DNA from: an uncultured Eubacteriales bacterium
Lineage (GTDB): Bacteria > Bacillota > Clostridia > Oscillospirales > Acutalibacteraceae
DNA length: 45,893 nt
Reading direction: 5' to 3'
Assembly: GCA_934667845.1 (NCBI GenBank)
Contig: CAKUMQ010000018.1
Coordinates: 1-45,893 of the forward strand
In this document: positions 25,661-33,130 of the stretch, in pieces
Layout of the letters: the number at the start of each line of letters is the position of its first letter
Numbering within the stretch: position 1 is the stretch's first letter
Translations under genes and position numbers: made by a program
Notes under the pieces: model-generated
Seen by the model: only the letters and a program-made list of their open reading frames with translations
Databases searched by the model: none
Told to the model about the DNA's origin: nothing

Positions 25661-26413
25661 ATGGGTAAGTATGTTATCGCCGGAAACTGGAAAATGAACA
25701 AGACCCCCGCCGAGGCGGCGGAGCTGATCGGCGCGATCAAGCCGCTGGTGGCGGACGCCTCCTGCGATGTCGTCGTCGGCGTGCCGTTCGTGGATCTGCC
25801 CGCGGCGCTCGAAGCGGTAAAGGGTACGAAGATCGGCGTGGCGGCGCAGAACTGCCACTGGGAGAAGTCCGGCGCTTTCACCGGCGAGATCTCCGCGCCG
25901 ATGCTGCGCGAGATGGGCGTCGGCTATGTCATCCTCGGCCACAGCGAGCGCCGCACCTACTTCGGCGATACCGATGTCACGGTGCAGAAGCGCGTCCGCG
26001 CCGCGCTGGACAACGGCCTGACCGTGATCCTCTGCGTGGGCGAATACCTCGAGCAGCGCGAGCAGGGCGTGACCGGCGAGGTCGTCGCCATGCAGACGAA
26101 GATCGCGCTCGGCGGCGTGTCGGCAGAGGAGCTGTCCCGCGTCATCATCGCCTATGAGCCGGTCTGGGCGATCGGCACCGGCCGCACCGCCACGGCGGCG
26201 CAGGCGAACGAGGTGTGCGCCCACATCCGCGGCGTGCTCGCCGGTCTCTACGGCGAGACGGCAGCCAAAGCAGTGACGATCCAGTACGGCGGCTCGATGA
26301 ACGCGGGCAACGCCGCGGAGCTGCTGGCGCAGCCGGATGTCGACGGCGGCCTGATCGGCGGCGCTTCCCTGAAAGCCCCCGACTTTGCGGCCATCGTTGC
26401 GGCGGCGAAATAA
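25661..26413 (+). CDS. tpiA: Triosephosphate isomerase
   Basis: Interconverts dihydroxyacetone phosphate and glyceraldehyde 3-phosphate. 250 residues, the standard length. Active-site features are Asn9 and Lys11 in AGNWKMN, the catalytic His in ILGHSERR, the catalytic Glu in IAYEPVWAIGTG, and the phosphate-binding YGGSMN and GGLIGGASL. It starts at ATG 25661 behind AGAAAGAAGGA, 18 bp after pgk, and is surely cotranscribed with it. Confidence 0.98.
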   Translation: MGKYVIAGNWKMNKTPAEAAELIGAIKPLVADASCDVVVGVPFVDLPAALEAVKGTKIGVAAQNCHWEKSGAFTGEISAPMLREMGVGYVILGHSERRTYFGDTDVTVQKRVRAALDNGLTVILCVGEYLEQREQGVTGEVVAMQTKIALGGVSAEELSRVIIAYEPVWAIGTGRTATAAQANEVCAHIRGVLAGLYGETAAKAVTIQYGGSMNAGNAAELLAQPDVDGGLIGGASLKAPDFAAIVAAAK

Positions 26414-26423
26414 GACAGCTCTC

Positions 26424-26452
26424 GACAGGGCGGGCAATCGCCCGCCCTGTTT
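26424..26452 (+). terminator. Terminator-like hairpin between tpiA and gpmI
   Basis: An 11-bp perfect stem (26424-26434 with 26439-26449, arm ACAGGGCGGGC), 4-nt loop AATC, then TTTT. It probably ends part of the pgk-tpiA transcripts and lowers gpmI expression, since gpmI starts only 24 bp later and no separate promoter is evident. Confidence 0.75.
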
Positions 26453-26476
26453 TCACTTCCAAAGGAGGAATTTCCC

Positions 26477-28006
26477 ATGAAAAAACCGTTGACTCTGATC
26501 ATCATGGACGGCTTCGGCATCACGCCCGAGGTGCGCGGCAACGCGATCAAGGCGGCAAACACCCCGAACCTGACCCGTCTGTTTTCGGAAAACCCGTTCA
26601 CCACGATCGGCGCCTCCGGCCTTGATGTCGGTCTGCCCGACGGGCAGATGGGCAACAGCGAGGTCGGCCATACCAACATCGGCGCGGGCCGGGTTGTCTA
26701 CCAGATGCTCGTGAAAATTTCGAAATCCATTAAGGACGGCGACTTTTTCCGCAATGAAGCGCTGCTCGGTGCAGTGAAAAACTGCCGCGACAACGGCACG
26801 GCGCTGCACCTGATCGGGCTTTTGTCCGACGGCGGCGTGCACAGCCACATCGACCACCTGTTCGGTCTGCTGGAGCTGGCAAAGCGCGAGGGACTGAAAA
26901 AGGTGTACGTCCACGCGCTGATGGACGGCCGCGACGTGCCGCCGACCTCGGGCGTCGAGTATATGCAGCAGCTGTGCGACGAGCTGAAGAAGCTCGGCGT
27001 CGGCAAGGTGGCGACCGTCGCGGGACGCTATTATGCGATGGACCGTGACCGCGCGTGGGACCGCGTCGAAAAGGCGTATGATGCCATGGTCTGCGGCGAG
27101 GGCGTCGAGGCGGCGGATCCCGTCGCGGCGATGCAGGCGTCCTATGCGGCGGGCGTAACGGACGAGTTCGTGCTGCCGACCGTTATCGACAAAGAGGGCA
27201 TGATCCGCGCAAACGACAGCGTCGTGTTCTTCAACTTCCGCCCCGACCGGGCGCGGCAGATCACACGCGCATTCGTCGATCCCGATTTTGACGGCTTCAC
27301 CCGCAAAAACGGCTATTTCCCGCTGCATTTTGTCTGCATGACCTCGTATGACGCGACCATGCCGAATGTGGACGTCGCATTCCATCCGCAGGAGCTGTCC
27401 ATGACGATGGGCGAATATGTGAGCCGCTGCGGCATGACCCAGCTGCGCATTGCCGAGACGCAGAAATATGCCCATGTGACGTTTTTCTTCAACGGCGGCG
27501 AAGAGCGCACTTTCCCGGGCGAGGATCGCATCCTGATCCAGTCGCCCGACGTGCCGACCTTTGACCTGAAGCCGGAAATGAGCGCCTATGAGGTCTGCGA
27601 TGCGGTCGTCAAGGAGATCGAAGCGGGCAAATATGACGTCATCATCCTGAATTTTGCGAACTGCGACATGGTCGGTCACACCGGCGTGTTTGAAGCGGCG
27701 GTCAAAGCGGTCGAAGCAGTCGACACCTGCGTTGGGCGCGTGGTCGACGCCACCCGCAAAATGGGCGGCGTCGCACTGATCACGGCGGATCACGGCAACG
27801 CGGACAGAATGCTCGACACCGACGGCTCGCCCTTTACGGCGCACACCACCAACCCCGTGCCGTTCTGCGTCGTGGGCTATCCCTGCAAGCTCAAAAAGAC
27901 CGGACGCCTCGCCGATATCGCCCCGACCATGCTGGAGATCCTCGGCAAGGAAAAGCCCGCCGAAATGGACGGCGAGTCCTTACTTTTCTTTGAAAAAGAA
28001 AAGTAA
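26477..28006 (+). CDS. gpmI: Phosphoglycerate mutase, cofactor-independent
   Basis: Mn-dependent enzyme converting 3-phosphoglycerate to 2-phosphoglycerate, alkaline phosphatase superfamily, 509 residues. It shows LIIMDGFG with the first metal Asp, the phosphorylated Ser in MGNSEVGHTNIGAGR, MDGRDVPPTSG, FFNFRPDRARQ, NCDMVGHTG and ITADHGNAD. It starts at ATG 26477 behind AAAGGAGG. The last seven or so codons (FFEKEK and stop) are made by a 27-bp hairpin repeat, and the TAA is the final three bases of that hairpin, so the C-terminus was probably rewritten by repeat insertion. Confidence 0.97.
   Translation: MKKPLTLIIMDGFGITPEVRGNAIKAANTPNLTRLFSENPFTTIGASGLDVGLPDGQMGNSEVGHTNIGAGRVVYQMLVKISKSIKDGDFFRNEALLGAVKNCRDNGTALHLIGLLSDGGVHSHIDHLFGLLELAKREGLKKVYVHALMDGRDVPPTSGVEYMQQLCDELKKLGVGKVATVAGRYYAMDRDRAWDRVEKAYDAMVCGEGVEAADPVAAMQASYAAGVTDEFVLPTVIDKEGMIRANDSVVFFNFRPDRARQITRAFVDPDFDGFTRKNGYFPLHFVCMTSYDATMPNVDVAFHPQELSMTMGEYVSRCGMTQLRIAETQKYAHVTFFFNGGEERTFPGEDRILIQSPDVPTFDLKPEMSAYEVCDAVVKEIEAGKYDVIILNFANCDMVGHTGVFEAAVKAVEAVDTCVGRVVDATRKMGGVALITADHGNADRMLDTDGSPFTAHTTNPVPFCVVGYPCKLKKTGRLADIAPTMLEILGKEKPAEMDGESLLFFEKEK
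27980..28006 (+). terminator. Hairpin repeat over the gpmI stop codon
   Basis: A perfect 12-bp stem (27980-27991 with 27995-28006, arm TTACTTTTCTTT) around GAA, ending exactly at the TAA. A run of five T follows at 28017-28021. The element recurs imperfectly at 28364-28385 and, in longer form, inside the end of the GH2 gene. It likely acts as a terminator. Confidence 0.65.
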
Positions 28007-28038
28007 GCAAAAGAAATTTTTATTGTCCCGGCTTATCA
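27985..28038 (+). repeat. Short dispersed repeat, copy 1
   Basis: About 54 bp starting TTTTCTTTGAAA and ending CATTT-like AT-rich bases then TTGTCCCGGCTTATCA. It matches 28366-28418 with few changes. It includes the gpmI stop hairpin. Confidence 0.7.
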
Positions 28039-28061
28039 TTTGTGCGAATTTTCTCTGCCTT

Positions 28062-28303
28062 GGCTCCCTGTGCAGCCCGACCGGCGCGATCTACGCGCGC
28101 AGGAAAAGGCGGATTTCCTGCCGGGAGGTCTGCCCCGGCTCCCCTGTGCAAGGGGAGCTGTCAGCCGCCAGGCTGACTGAGGGGTTGACGGCAGATATGA
28201 AAATGTTTGCGTGTCCCCGTTTAGCAGTACCCCCAACCCCTCCGGCTTTGCTGACGCAAACCCACCTCCCCCTGCACAGGGGAGGCATGACGTGCGCAGC
28301 TTT
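28062..28303 (+). repeat. Long dispersed repeat, copy 1
   Basis: About 242 bp, nearly the same as 28503-28748, from GGCTCC-CTGTGCAGCCCGACC to GACGTGCGCAGCTTT. It contains several small hairpins: GCAGGAAA/TTTCCTGC, CTCCCCT/AGGGGAG, GTCAGCC/GGCTGAC and CCTCCCC/GGGGAGG. No plausible gene. It looks like a non-autonomous, MITE- or REP-like intergenic element of GC-rich gut Clostridia. Confidence 0.75.
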
Positions 28304-28365
28304 TTAGCAGTACTGACTTGCACCCGCCGCAGGATGGTTTTTCGCCGGGGCAGTTTCTTTGGCAC

Positions 28366-28418
28366 TTTCTTTGAAATAGAAAAGTAGGCCAAAGAATTTT
28401 CATTGTCCCGGCTTATCA
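28366..28418 (+). repeat. Short dispersed repeat, copy 2
   Basis: Second copy of the short repeat: TTTCTTTGAAATAGAAAAGT, then AGGCCAAAGAATTTT and TTGTCCCGGCTTATCA. It lies between the two long copies, so short and long units alternate. The hairpin is less perfect than at gpmI. Confidence 0.7.
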
Positions 28419-28502
28419 CCCGCATAGACTTGCCCCCTCGCCCCCTGCGTAAGGATAGGCGAGGGGTGCGCAGCTTTAGCAGTGCGGATTCATCCCCGTC
28501 CC

Positions 28503-28748
28503 GGCTCCCCTGTGCAGCCCGACCGGCGCGATCTACGCGCGCAGGAAAAGGCGGATTTCCTGCCGGGAGGTTTGCCCCTTAGCTCCCCTGTGTAAGGGGA
28601 GCTGTCAGCCGTTAGGCTGACTGAGGGGTTGACAGCAGACGTGAAAACGTTTGCGCATCCCCTGTCCGGTTGTACCCACAACCCCTCCGGCTTTGCTGAC
28701 GCAAACCCACCTCCCCTTGCACAGGGGAGGCATGACGTGCGCAGCTTT
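28503..28748 (+). repeat. Long dispersed repeat, copy 2
   Basis: Same order of hairpins as copy 1. Several differences keep pairing, for example GTCAGCCGCCAGGCTGAC in copy 1 against GTCAGCCGTTAGGCTGAC here, where only the loop changed. From here to nnrD (28749-28868) there is a further partial GGCAG/CTGCC hairpin but no gene. Confidence 0.75.
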
Positions 28749-28868
28749 ATCGGCAGTGCCGGCTTGCGTCCGGCTCTGCCGTGACTGAGGGGTTGACGGA
28801 ATCACCCAAAGTCAACCATCGCACCCCCTTTTCCGCCCCACACCATACACCGCAAGGAGGGATCCCCC

Positions 28869-29744
28869 ATGACCGAGACACTGACCGAAGCCGCTGTACG
28901 CGCCATGCTGCCCCCGCGCCCGGCAGACAGCCACAAGGGCACCTTTGGGCGCGCGGTGATCGCGGGCGGACACTACGGCATGGCGGGCGCCCCGCTGCTT
29001 GCGGCGCGGGCAGCCCTGCGCACCGGGGTGGGGCTGGCGGAGGTCGCCGTCCCGCAGCGGGTATATCCGCTGCTCGCCGCGGCGGTGCCCGAGGCGATAT
29101 TCACCCCGCTGCCCGAGGACGACGCAGGAGGGCTGACCGCCGCCTCCGCCGACGCACTGCTCCCGCGGCTTTCCGCCGCCGGTGCGCTGGTGCTCGGCTG
29201 CGGCATGGGGCAGGGGAGCGGCGCGGTTGCGCTCTGCCGCGCCGTGCTACCCGCCGCGCCCTGCCCGGTCGTGTTGGACGCCGACGGCATAAATGCGCTC
29301 GATCGGCATATACTGTCTACCATGGAGAGGAAAGCGCCGCTCGTGCTGACCCCGCATCCCGGCGAAATGGCGCGGCTGTGGGGCGTGTCCACCGCGGCAA
29401 TACAGGCAGCACGCGCGCATTACGCTGCCGAAACGGCGCGGAGCTGCCGTGCCGTCACCGTGCTGAAAGGGCATCACACGCTGATCGCGCTGCCGGACGG
29501 GCATCTGTATCTCAACCCGACCGGCAACGCCGGTATGGCGACCGGCGGCAGCGGCGACGCGCTGGCAGGCATGATCGGCAGCCTGCTGGCACAGGGGCTG
29601 CCGCCCGCACAGGCGGCATGCGCCGGCGTGTACCTGCACGGGCTGGCGGGCGACCGCGCCGCCGCCCGTCTGTCGCAGACGGCGCTGCTTCCCTCCGATC
29701 TTATCGACGAGCTCTGCCGGCTATTTGCCGACTGGGGGCGTTGA
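28869..29744 (+). CDS. nnrD: ADP-dependent NAD(P)H-hydrate dehydratase
   Basis: Metabolite-repair enzyme that restores damaged hydrated NAD(P)H using ADP or ATP, ribokinase-like fold, 291 residues. Typical blocks are SHKGTFGRAVIAGG, GMGQGSG, VLDADGINAL, LTPHPGEMARL, VTVLKGHHTLI and NPTGNAGMATGGSGDALAG, with the catalytic Asp in GSGDAL. It carries only the dehydratase domain; the epimerase (NnrE) domain often fused to it is absent and must lie elsewhere. It starts at ATG 28869 behind AAGGAGGG, after the repeat-rich region. Confidence 0.94.
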   Translation: MTETLTEAAVRAMLPPRPADSHKGTFGRAVIAGGHYGMAGAPLLAARAALRTGVGLAEVAVPQRVYPLLAAAVPEAIFTPLPEDDAGGLTAASADALLPRLSAAGALVLGCGMGQGSGAVALCRAVLPAAPCPVVLDADGINALDRHILSTMERKAPLVLTPHPGEMARLWGVSTAAIQAARAHYAAETARSCRAVTVLKGHHTLIALPDGHLYLNPTGNAGMATGGSGDALAGMIGSLLAQGLPPAQAACAGVYLHGLAGDRAAARLSQTALLPSDLIDELCRLFADWGR

Positions 29745-29762
29745 CAAAGGAGTGGACTGATT

Positions 29763-30299
29763 ATGCGCAGATGGTGGGCAGCCGCTTTGGCTCTTCTGCT
29801 CTGCCTGACGGCAGCGGGCTGTCAGCCGAAGCCGGACAGCCGGACGGATAACCGCCCGATCACCTCCGGCTTTTCCTGCACGGCGTCGGCGGAATACGCC
29901 GGCATGACGGTGCGCGGCAGACTGACCCGCGAGACGGGCGGCGCGCTGACACTGAACGTGACCGAGCCGCCGACGCTGCGCGGCGCCTTGCTGACGCTTA
30001 CAAACGACAAGCTCACGGTGGCGATCGGCAGCCTCAAGACCAGCCTGGATCCCGGGCAATATCCGCAGCTCGGCGCCATGCCGGTGCTGCTGTCGGCGCT
30101 GGACGCCGCCGCGGCGCTGACCGACGGCGGCGAGCGCACGGCGGCGGGGCTGCAATTTTCGGGTGAAACGGACGCCGGGCGTTTTTCCCTGCTGTCCGAC
30201 CCCACGACCGGCAATCTGCTGTCGCTGACCCTGCCCGACGTGCCGCTGACCGTGACTTTCTCGGATTTCCGGCGCATCACCCCCGACCCGACCGACTGA
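29763..30299 (+). CDS. Lipoprotein, unknown function
   Basis: 178 residues with signal peptide and lipobox LTAAGC (Cys20). The mature part is strand-rich (ASAEYAGMTVRGRLTRETGG, then LTLNVTEPPTLRG and LKTSLDP), with the look of an extracellular beta-sheet fold similar in pattern to LolA/LppX-like lipoproteins. No catalytic motif. It starts at ATG 29763, 18 bp after nnrD, behind AAAGGAG, so it is cotranscribed with nnrD, though a functional link is not evident. Confidence 0.75.
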   Translation: MRRWWAAALALLLCLTAAGCQPKPDSRTDNRPITSGFSCTASAEYAGMTVRGRLTRETGGALTLNVTEPPTLRGALLTLTNDKLTVAIGSLKTSLDPGQYPQLGAMPVLLSALDAAAALTDGGERTAAGLQFSGETDAGRFSLLSDPTTGNLLSLTLPDVPLTVTFSDFRRITPDPTD

Positions 30300-30352
30300 T
30301 TCTGCCGAAAAACGCCCCCAAAACCCATCCGCCATTCTCCGAAAACGGAGAC

Positions 30353-30382
30353 GAAGGCACTTTCCTTGCGGAAGGTGCCTTC
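30353..30382 (+). terminator. Hairpin after the lipoprotein gene
   Basis: A 13-bp stem with one G-U pair (30353-30365 with 30370-30382, arm GAAGGCACTTTCC), loop TTGC. No strong T-tract follows, so termination is uncertain. Confidence 0.45.
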
Positions 30383-30432
30383 TGCATTTACTCTCTGCTT
30401 TCGGATCGCGGAAATATCCATGAGGTGTATCC

Positions 30433-30915
30433 ATGCTGACAATCAAAAAGAGTGACTATGTTTTCTCCGTCGATATCGCGCAAACCGAAAAATATTACGA
30501 CACCCACTCTCTTTGCGACTGCGTGTTCTGCCGCAATTATTATGCACAGATAAAGGACAAGCTCCCGAGACTGGGCGCCTTTTTAAGCGAATTCGGCGCG
30601 GACATTTCAAAGCCGGACGAAATTTCGTGTGTCGAAATGGAAGACTACATAGACTATCTCTGCGTCGATTATACCGTTTGCGGAAGCGTTTCCGCAATGG
30701 GGCAAAAACCAATGGATATCTGTGATCATTTGCCGATCAGCGTTACCGTCACCGACGGTTTTGCCTCTCCTAACGAGCAGACCGGCGAATACTTTACGAT
30801 TTCCGTCAGCAAAATAGCGCTTCCGTGGGTGTTGGATGAGCCATTTCCCCGGTCGGCAGCGAAAAAATTTCCCTTAGCGGCAAAAAGCCTTTTTCGCAGG
30901 CTGTTTCGGAGGTAA
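30433..30915 (+). CDS. Conserved hypothetical protein, unknown function
   Basis: 160 residues from ATG 30433. The N-terminal part has CDCVFCRNYYAQIKDKL, a Cys-x-Cys-x2-Cys group that could bind metal, then an acidic region (SCVEMEDYIDYLCVDYTVCG) and strand-like segments. The C-terminus is basic (KSLFRRLFRR). I know no function. Its codons are more A+T-rich than the neighbours (many AAA, ATT, TTT), which suggests more recent acquisition. It has a short GAGGT before the start and ends just before a bidirectional terminator. Confidence 0.6.
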   Translation: MLTIKKSDYVFSVDIAQTEKYYDTHSLCDCVFCRNYYAQIKDKLPRLGAFLSEFGADISKPDEISCVEMEDYIDYLCVDYTVCGSVSAMGQKPMDICDHLPISVTVTDGFASPNEQTGEYFTISVSKIALPWVLDEPFPRSAAKKFPLAAKSLFRRLFRR

Positions 30916-30964
30916 TCTTATCTTTCCACACGGCGGGTCCTCCTCCCCGAATCCGCGGTAACAT

Positions 30965-31020
30965 AAAAAAGCGGGAGGCACTTCGTAAGGAAGCGTCTCC
31001 CGCCAAACGGGTCTTTTTTT
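30965..31020. terminator. Bidirectional terminator between convergent genes
   Basis: A stem with two G-U-type positions (30971-30984 with 30990-31003, arm GCGGGAGGCACTTC). A run of A at 30965-30970 gives T on the minus strand, ending the purine transporter operon. TCTTTTTTT at 31012-31020 serves the plus-strand gene. Confidence 0.8.
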
Positions 31021-31031
31021 CGGGCTGTGCT

Positions 31032-32021
31032 TTACCGCTCCTCGCGGAAATAGGAAAGCCCGAGGCTTGCGGGGGGCTGATACTCCCGCTTTTTGCGCAT
31101 GCTCGTGATGACCAGCACAACGATCGTCACGACATACGGCGTCATTTTGAACAGCTCCTGATCACTCATGCTGAGGTTCGGGATGTAGTTGTGGACAATG
31201 TACAGTCCGCCGAACAGGATCGAGCCGAGGATGCCGACATCCGGCTTCCAGATGGCGAAGATCACAAGCGCGATCGCCAGCCAGCCGCGGTCGCCGAACG
31301 CATTGTTCGACCACACGCCGCAGGCGTAGTCCATCACATAGTACAGACCGCCCAGCCCCGCGATCGCGCTGCCGATGCAGGTCGAGAGGTATTTATACCG
31401 CCCGACGCGGATACCGGCGGCATCGGCGGTGGCGGGGCTTTCGCCGACCGCCCGCAGATGCAGACCCGTGCGGGTGCGGCGCAGCAAAAACGCCGCGCCG
31501 AGCGACAGGATGATCGCAAGATACGCCAAAAAGCTGTAGGAGAGGAAGATCTGCCCGAACCAGCCGAGCTTGTCGGCAAAGGGCAGCGTCTGACGGAAAT
31601 ACAGGCTCGTCTGGTTGAGCGCAACGGACGGCAGGTCACTGCCGGTCAGCTTGATGAGCGAGCCGCCGAAGAAGTTGCCGAAGCCGACACCGAACGTCGT
31701 CAGCGCCAGACCGGTGACGTTCTGGTTGGCGCGCAGCGTCACGGTCAGGAAGCAGTAGAGCAGCCCCATCAGTGCCGAGCCGAGCAGGCAGCACAAAAGC
31801 GGGATCATCACCGCCAGAAACGGATTCATGTCCCCGGTGTGGCCGGTAAAGGCGTTTTCATAGAGAAAGCCACCGATCACGCCGCTGATGCCGCCGACAT
31901 ACATGATGCCGGGAATGCCGAGGTTCAGGTTGCCGGATTTTTCGGTCAGGATCTCGCCGGTAGAGCCGTACAGCAGAGGAATACCCTGCATCACGGCACG
32001 TTGGATCACTGCTGCGATCAT
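31032..32021 (-). CDS. ABC transporter permease, NupQ/BMP type
   Basis: 329 residues, about eight to ten hydrophobic helices, inner-membrane permease of a nucleoside-type ABC importer. Typical phrases are GSTGEILTEKSGNLNLGIPGIM near the start, LRANQNVTGLALTTFG, HLRAVGESPATADAAGI (the coupling helix facing the ATPase) and NNAFGDRGWLAIALVIFA. Last gene of the operon. It starts at ATG 32021, overlapping the other permease gene by 4 bp. Confidence 0.9.
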   Translation of the reverse strand: MIAAVIQRAVMQGIPLLYGSTGEILTEKSGNLNLGIPGIMYVGGISGVIGGFLYENAFTGHTGDMNPFLAVMIPLLCCLLGSALMGLLYCFLTVTLRANQNVTGLALTTFGVGFGNFFGGSLIKLTGSDLPSVALNQTSLYFRQTLPFADKLGWFGQIFLSYSFLAYLAIILSLGAAFLLRRTRTGLHLRAVGESPATADAAGIRVGRYKYLSTCIGSAIAGLGGLYYVMDYACGVWSNNAFGDRGWLAIALVIFAIWKPDVGILGSILFGGLYIVHNYIPNLSMSDQELFKMTPYVVTIVVLVITSMRKKREYQPPASLGLSYFREER

Positions 32022-33130
32022 ACGGTCTCCTCCTTTGCGGTCCGACGGAAGCGGACGGTATACTGGATAAAGAATTCACTGCCGATGATGAAGAAAATGA
32101 TGATGCCGGTCAGAATATCCGAGAAGGAGCCGTTTAGCTGGAACACCGTGGAAATTTCCTCGGCGCCCTTTTGCAAAAATACCACCAGAAACGCCGTCAG
32201 CATCATATACAGCGGGTTAAATTTGGCAAGCCAGGAGACGAGAATGGCGGTGAAGCCGCGCCCGCCCGCAGTGTCGCGGGTGATGGTGTGGTCCGTTCCG
32301 GCGACGAGCATCAGTCCGGCAATGCCGCAGAGCGCGCCCGAGAGCAGCATGGTGCGCAGGATCACCTTTTTGACGCGGATGCCGATATAGCGGGCAGTGT
32401 TCTCGCTCTCGCCGACGACCGCGATCTCGTAGCCGTGCTTGCTGTACTTGAGGTAAATAAACATCAGCACGGTCAACACGAGCACGATCAGTATGTTGAT
32501 CAGATATTCATGCCCGACAGACGGCAGCCAGCCCGCACGGGTATCCCCGTTGATCGTGCCGATCTGACCCGAGCCCTTCGGCACCGACCAGATATAGGAG
32601 AAATAGGACACGATCTGGATGGCGATGTAGTTCATCATCAGGGTGAACAGCGTCTCATTCGTGTTCCAGTACGCCTTGAAAAAGGCGGGGATCACCGCCC
32701 AAAGCGCGCCCGCCGCCATGCTGACGACGACGATCAGCGCCAGCAGCACCGGCGCGGGCAGCTTGTCCCCGAGCAGGATCATGCACGCCGCGGTCGCCAG
32801 TCCGCCGATGAGCACCTGTCCCTCCGCGCCGATGTTCCAAAAGCGCATCTTAAACGCAGGGGTCACGGCAAGGGCGACGCAGAGCAGCATTGCCAGATTC
32901 TGCAGCAGACTCCAAATGCGGCGCTTGGTGCCGAGTGCGCCCTCAAACATGCTCGTGTAGACCTCGATAGGGTTTTGTCCGGTCAGCAAAATCGTCACCA
33001 GACCGCAGACGATCAGCGCCAACAGCACGGCGCAGACGCGGATGCCCCAGGATGCCCACCAGGGGAGCGCGCCGCGCTTCACGATGTGGAACAGCGGCGT
33101 GTGGGGCGCTTTTTCATGCTTATTCGCCAT
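32018..33130 (-). CDS. ABC transporter permease, NupP/BMP type
   Basis: 370 residues from ATG 33130, which follows GGAGGTGA; an in-frame GTG at 33139 lies within that site. Multi-spanning membrane protein with a basic N-terminus and GQNPIEVYTSMFEGALG, MRFWNIGAEGQVLIGGLA and VVGESENTARYIGI (coupling helix). It pairs with the other permease in nucleoside importers of the BMP type. It overlaps the ATPase gene by 11 bp and the next permease by 4 bp, indicating coupled translation. Confidence 0.9.
   Translation of the reverse strand: MANKHEKAPHTPLFHIVKRGALPWWASWGIRVCAVLLALIVCGLVTILLTGQNPIEVYTSMFEGALGTKRRIWSLLQNLAMLLCVALAVTPAFKMRFWNIGAEGQVLIGGLATAACMILLGDKLPAPVLLALIVVVSMAAGALWAVIPAFFKAYWNTNETLFTLMMNYIAIQIVSYFSYIWSVPKGSGQIGTINGDTRAGWLPSVGHEYLINILIVLVLTVLMFIYLKYSKHGYEIAVVGESENTARYIGIRVKKVILRTMLLSGALCGIAGLMLVAGTDHTITRDTAGGRGFTAILVSWLAKFNPLYMMLTAFLVVFLQKGAEEISTVFQLNGSFSDILTGIIIFFIIGSEFFIQYTVRFRRTAKEETV

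Noticed and set aside
28062..28748. Possible CRISPR array
   Set aside because: Only two long repeats of about 240 bp and two short ones; there are no regular short repeats with unique spacers and no cas genes.
28869..29744. Bifunctional NnrE-NnrD fusion
   Set aside because: The protein is only 291 residues and starts directly with the dehydratase domain; the epimerase domain is not there.
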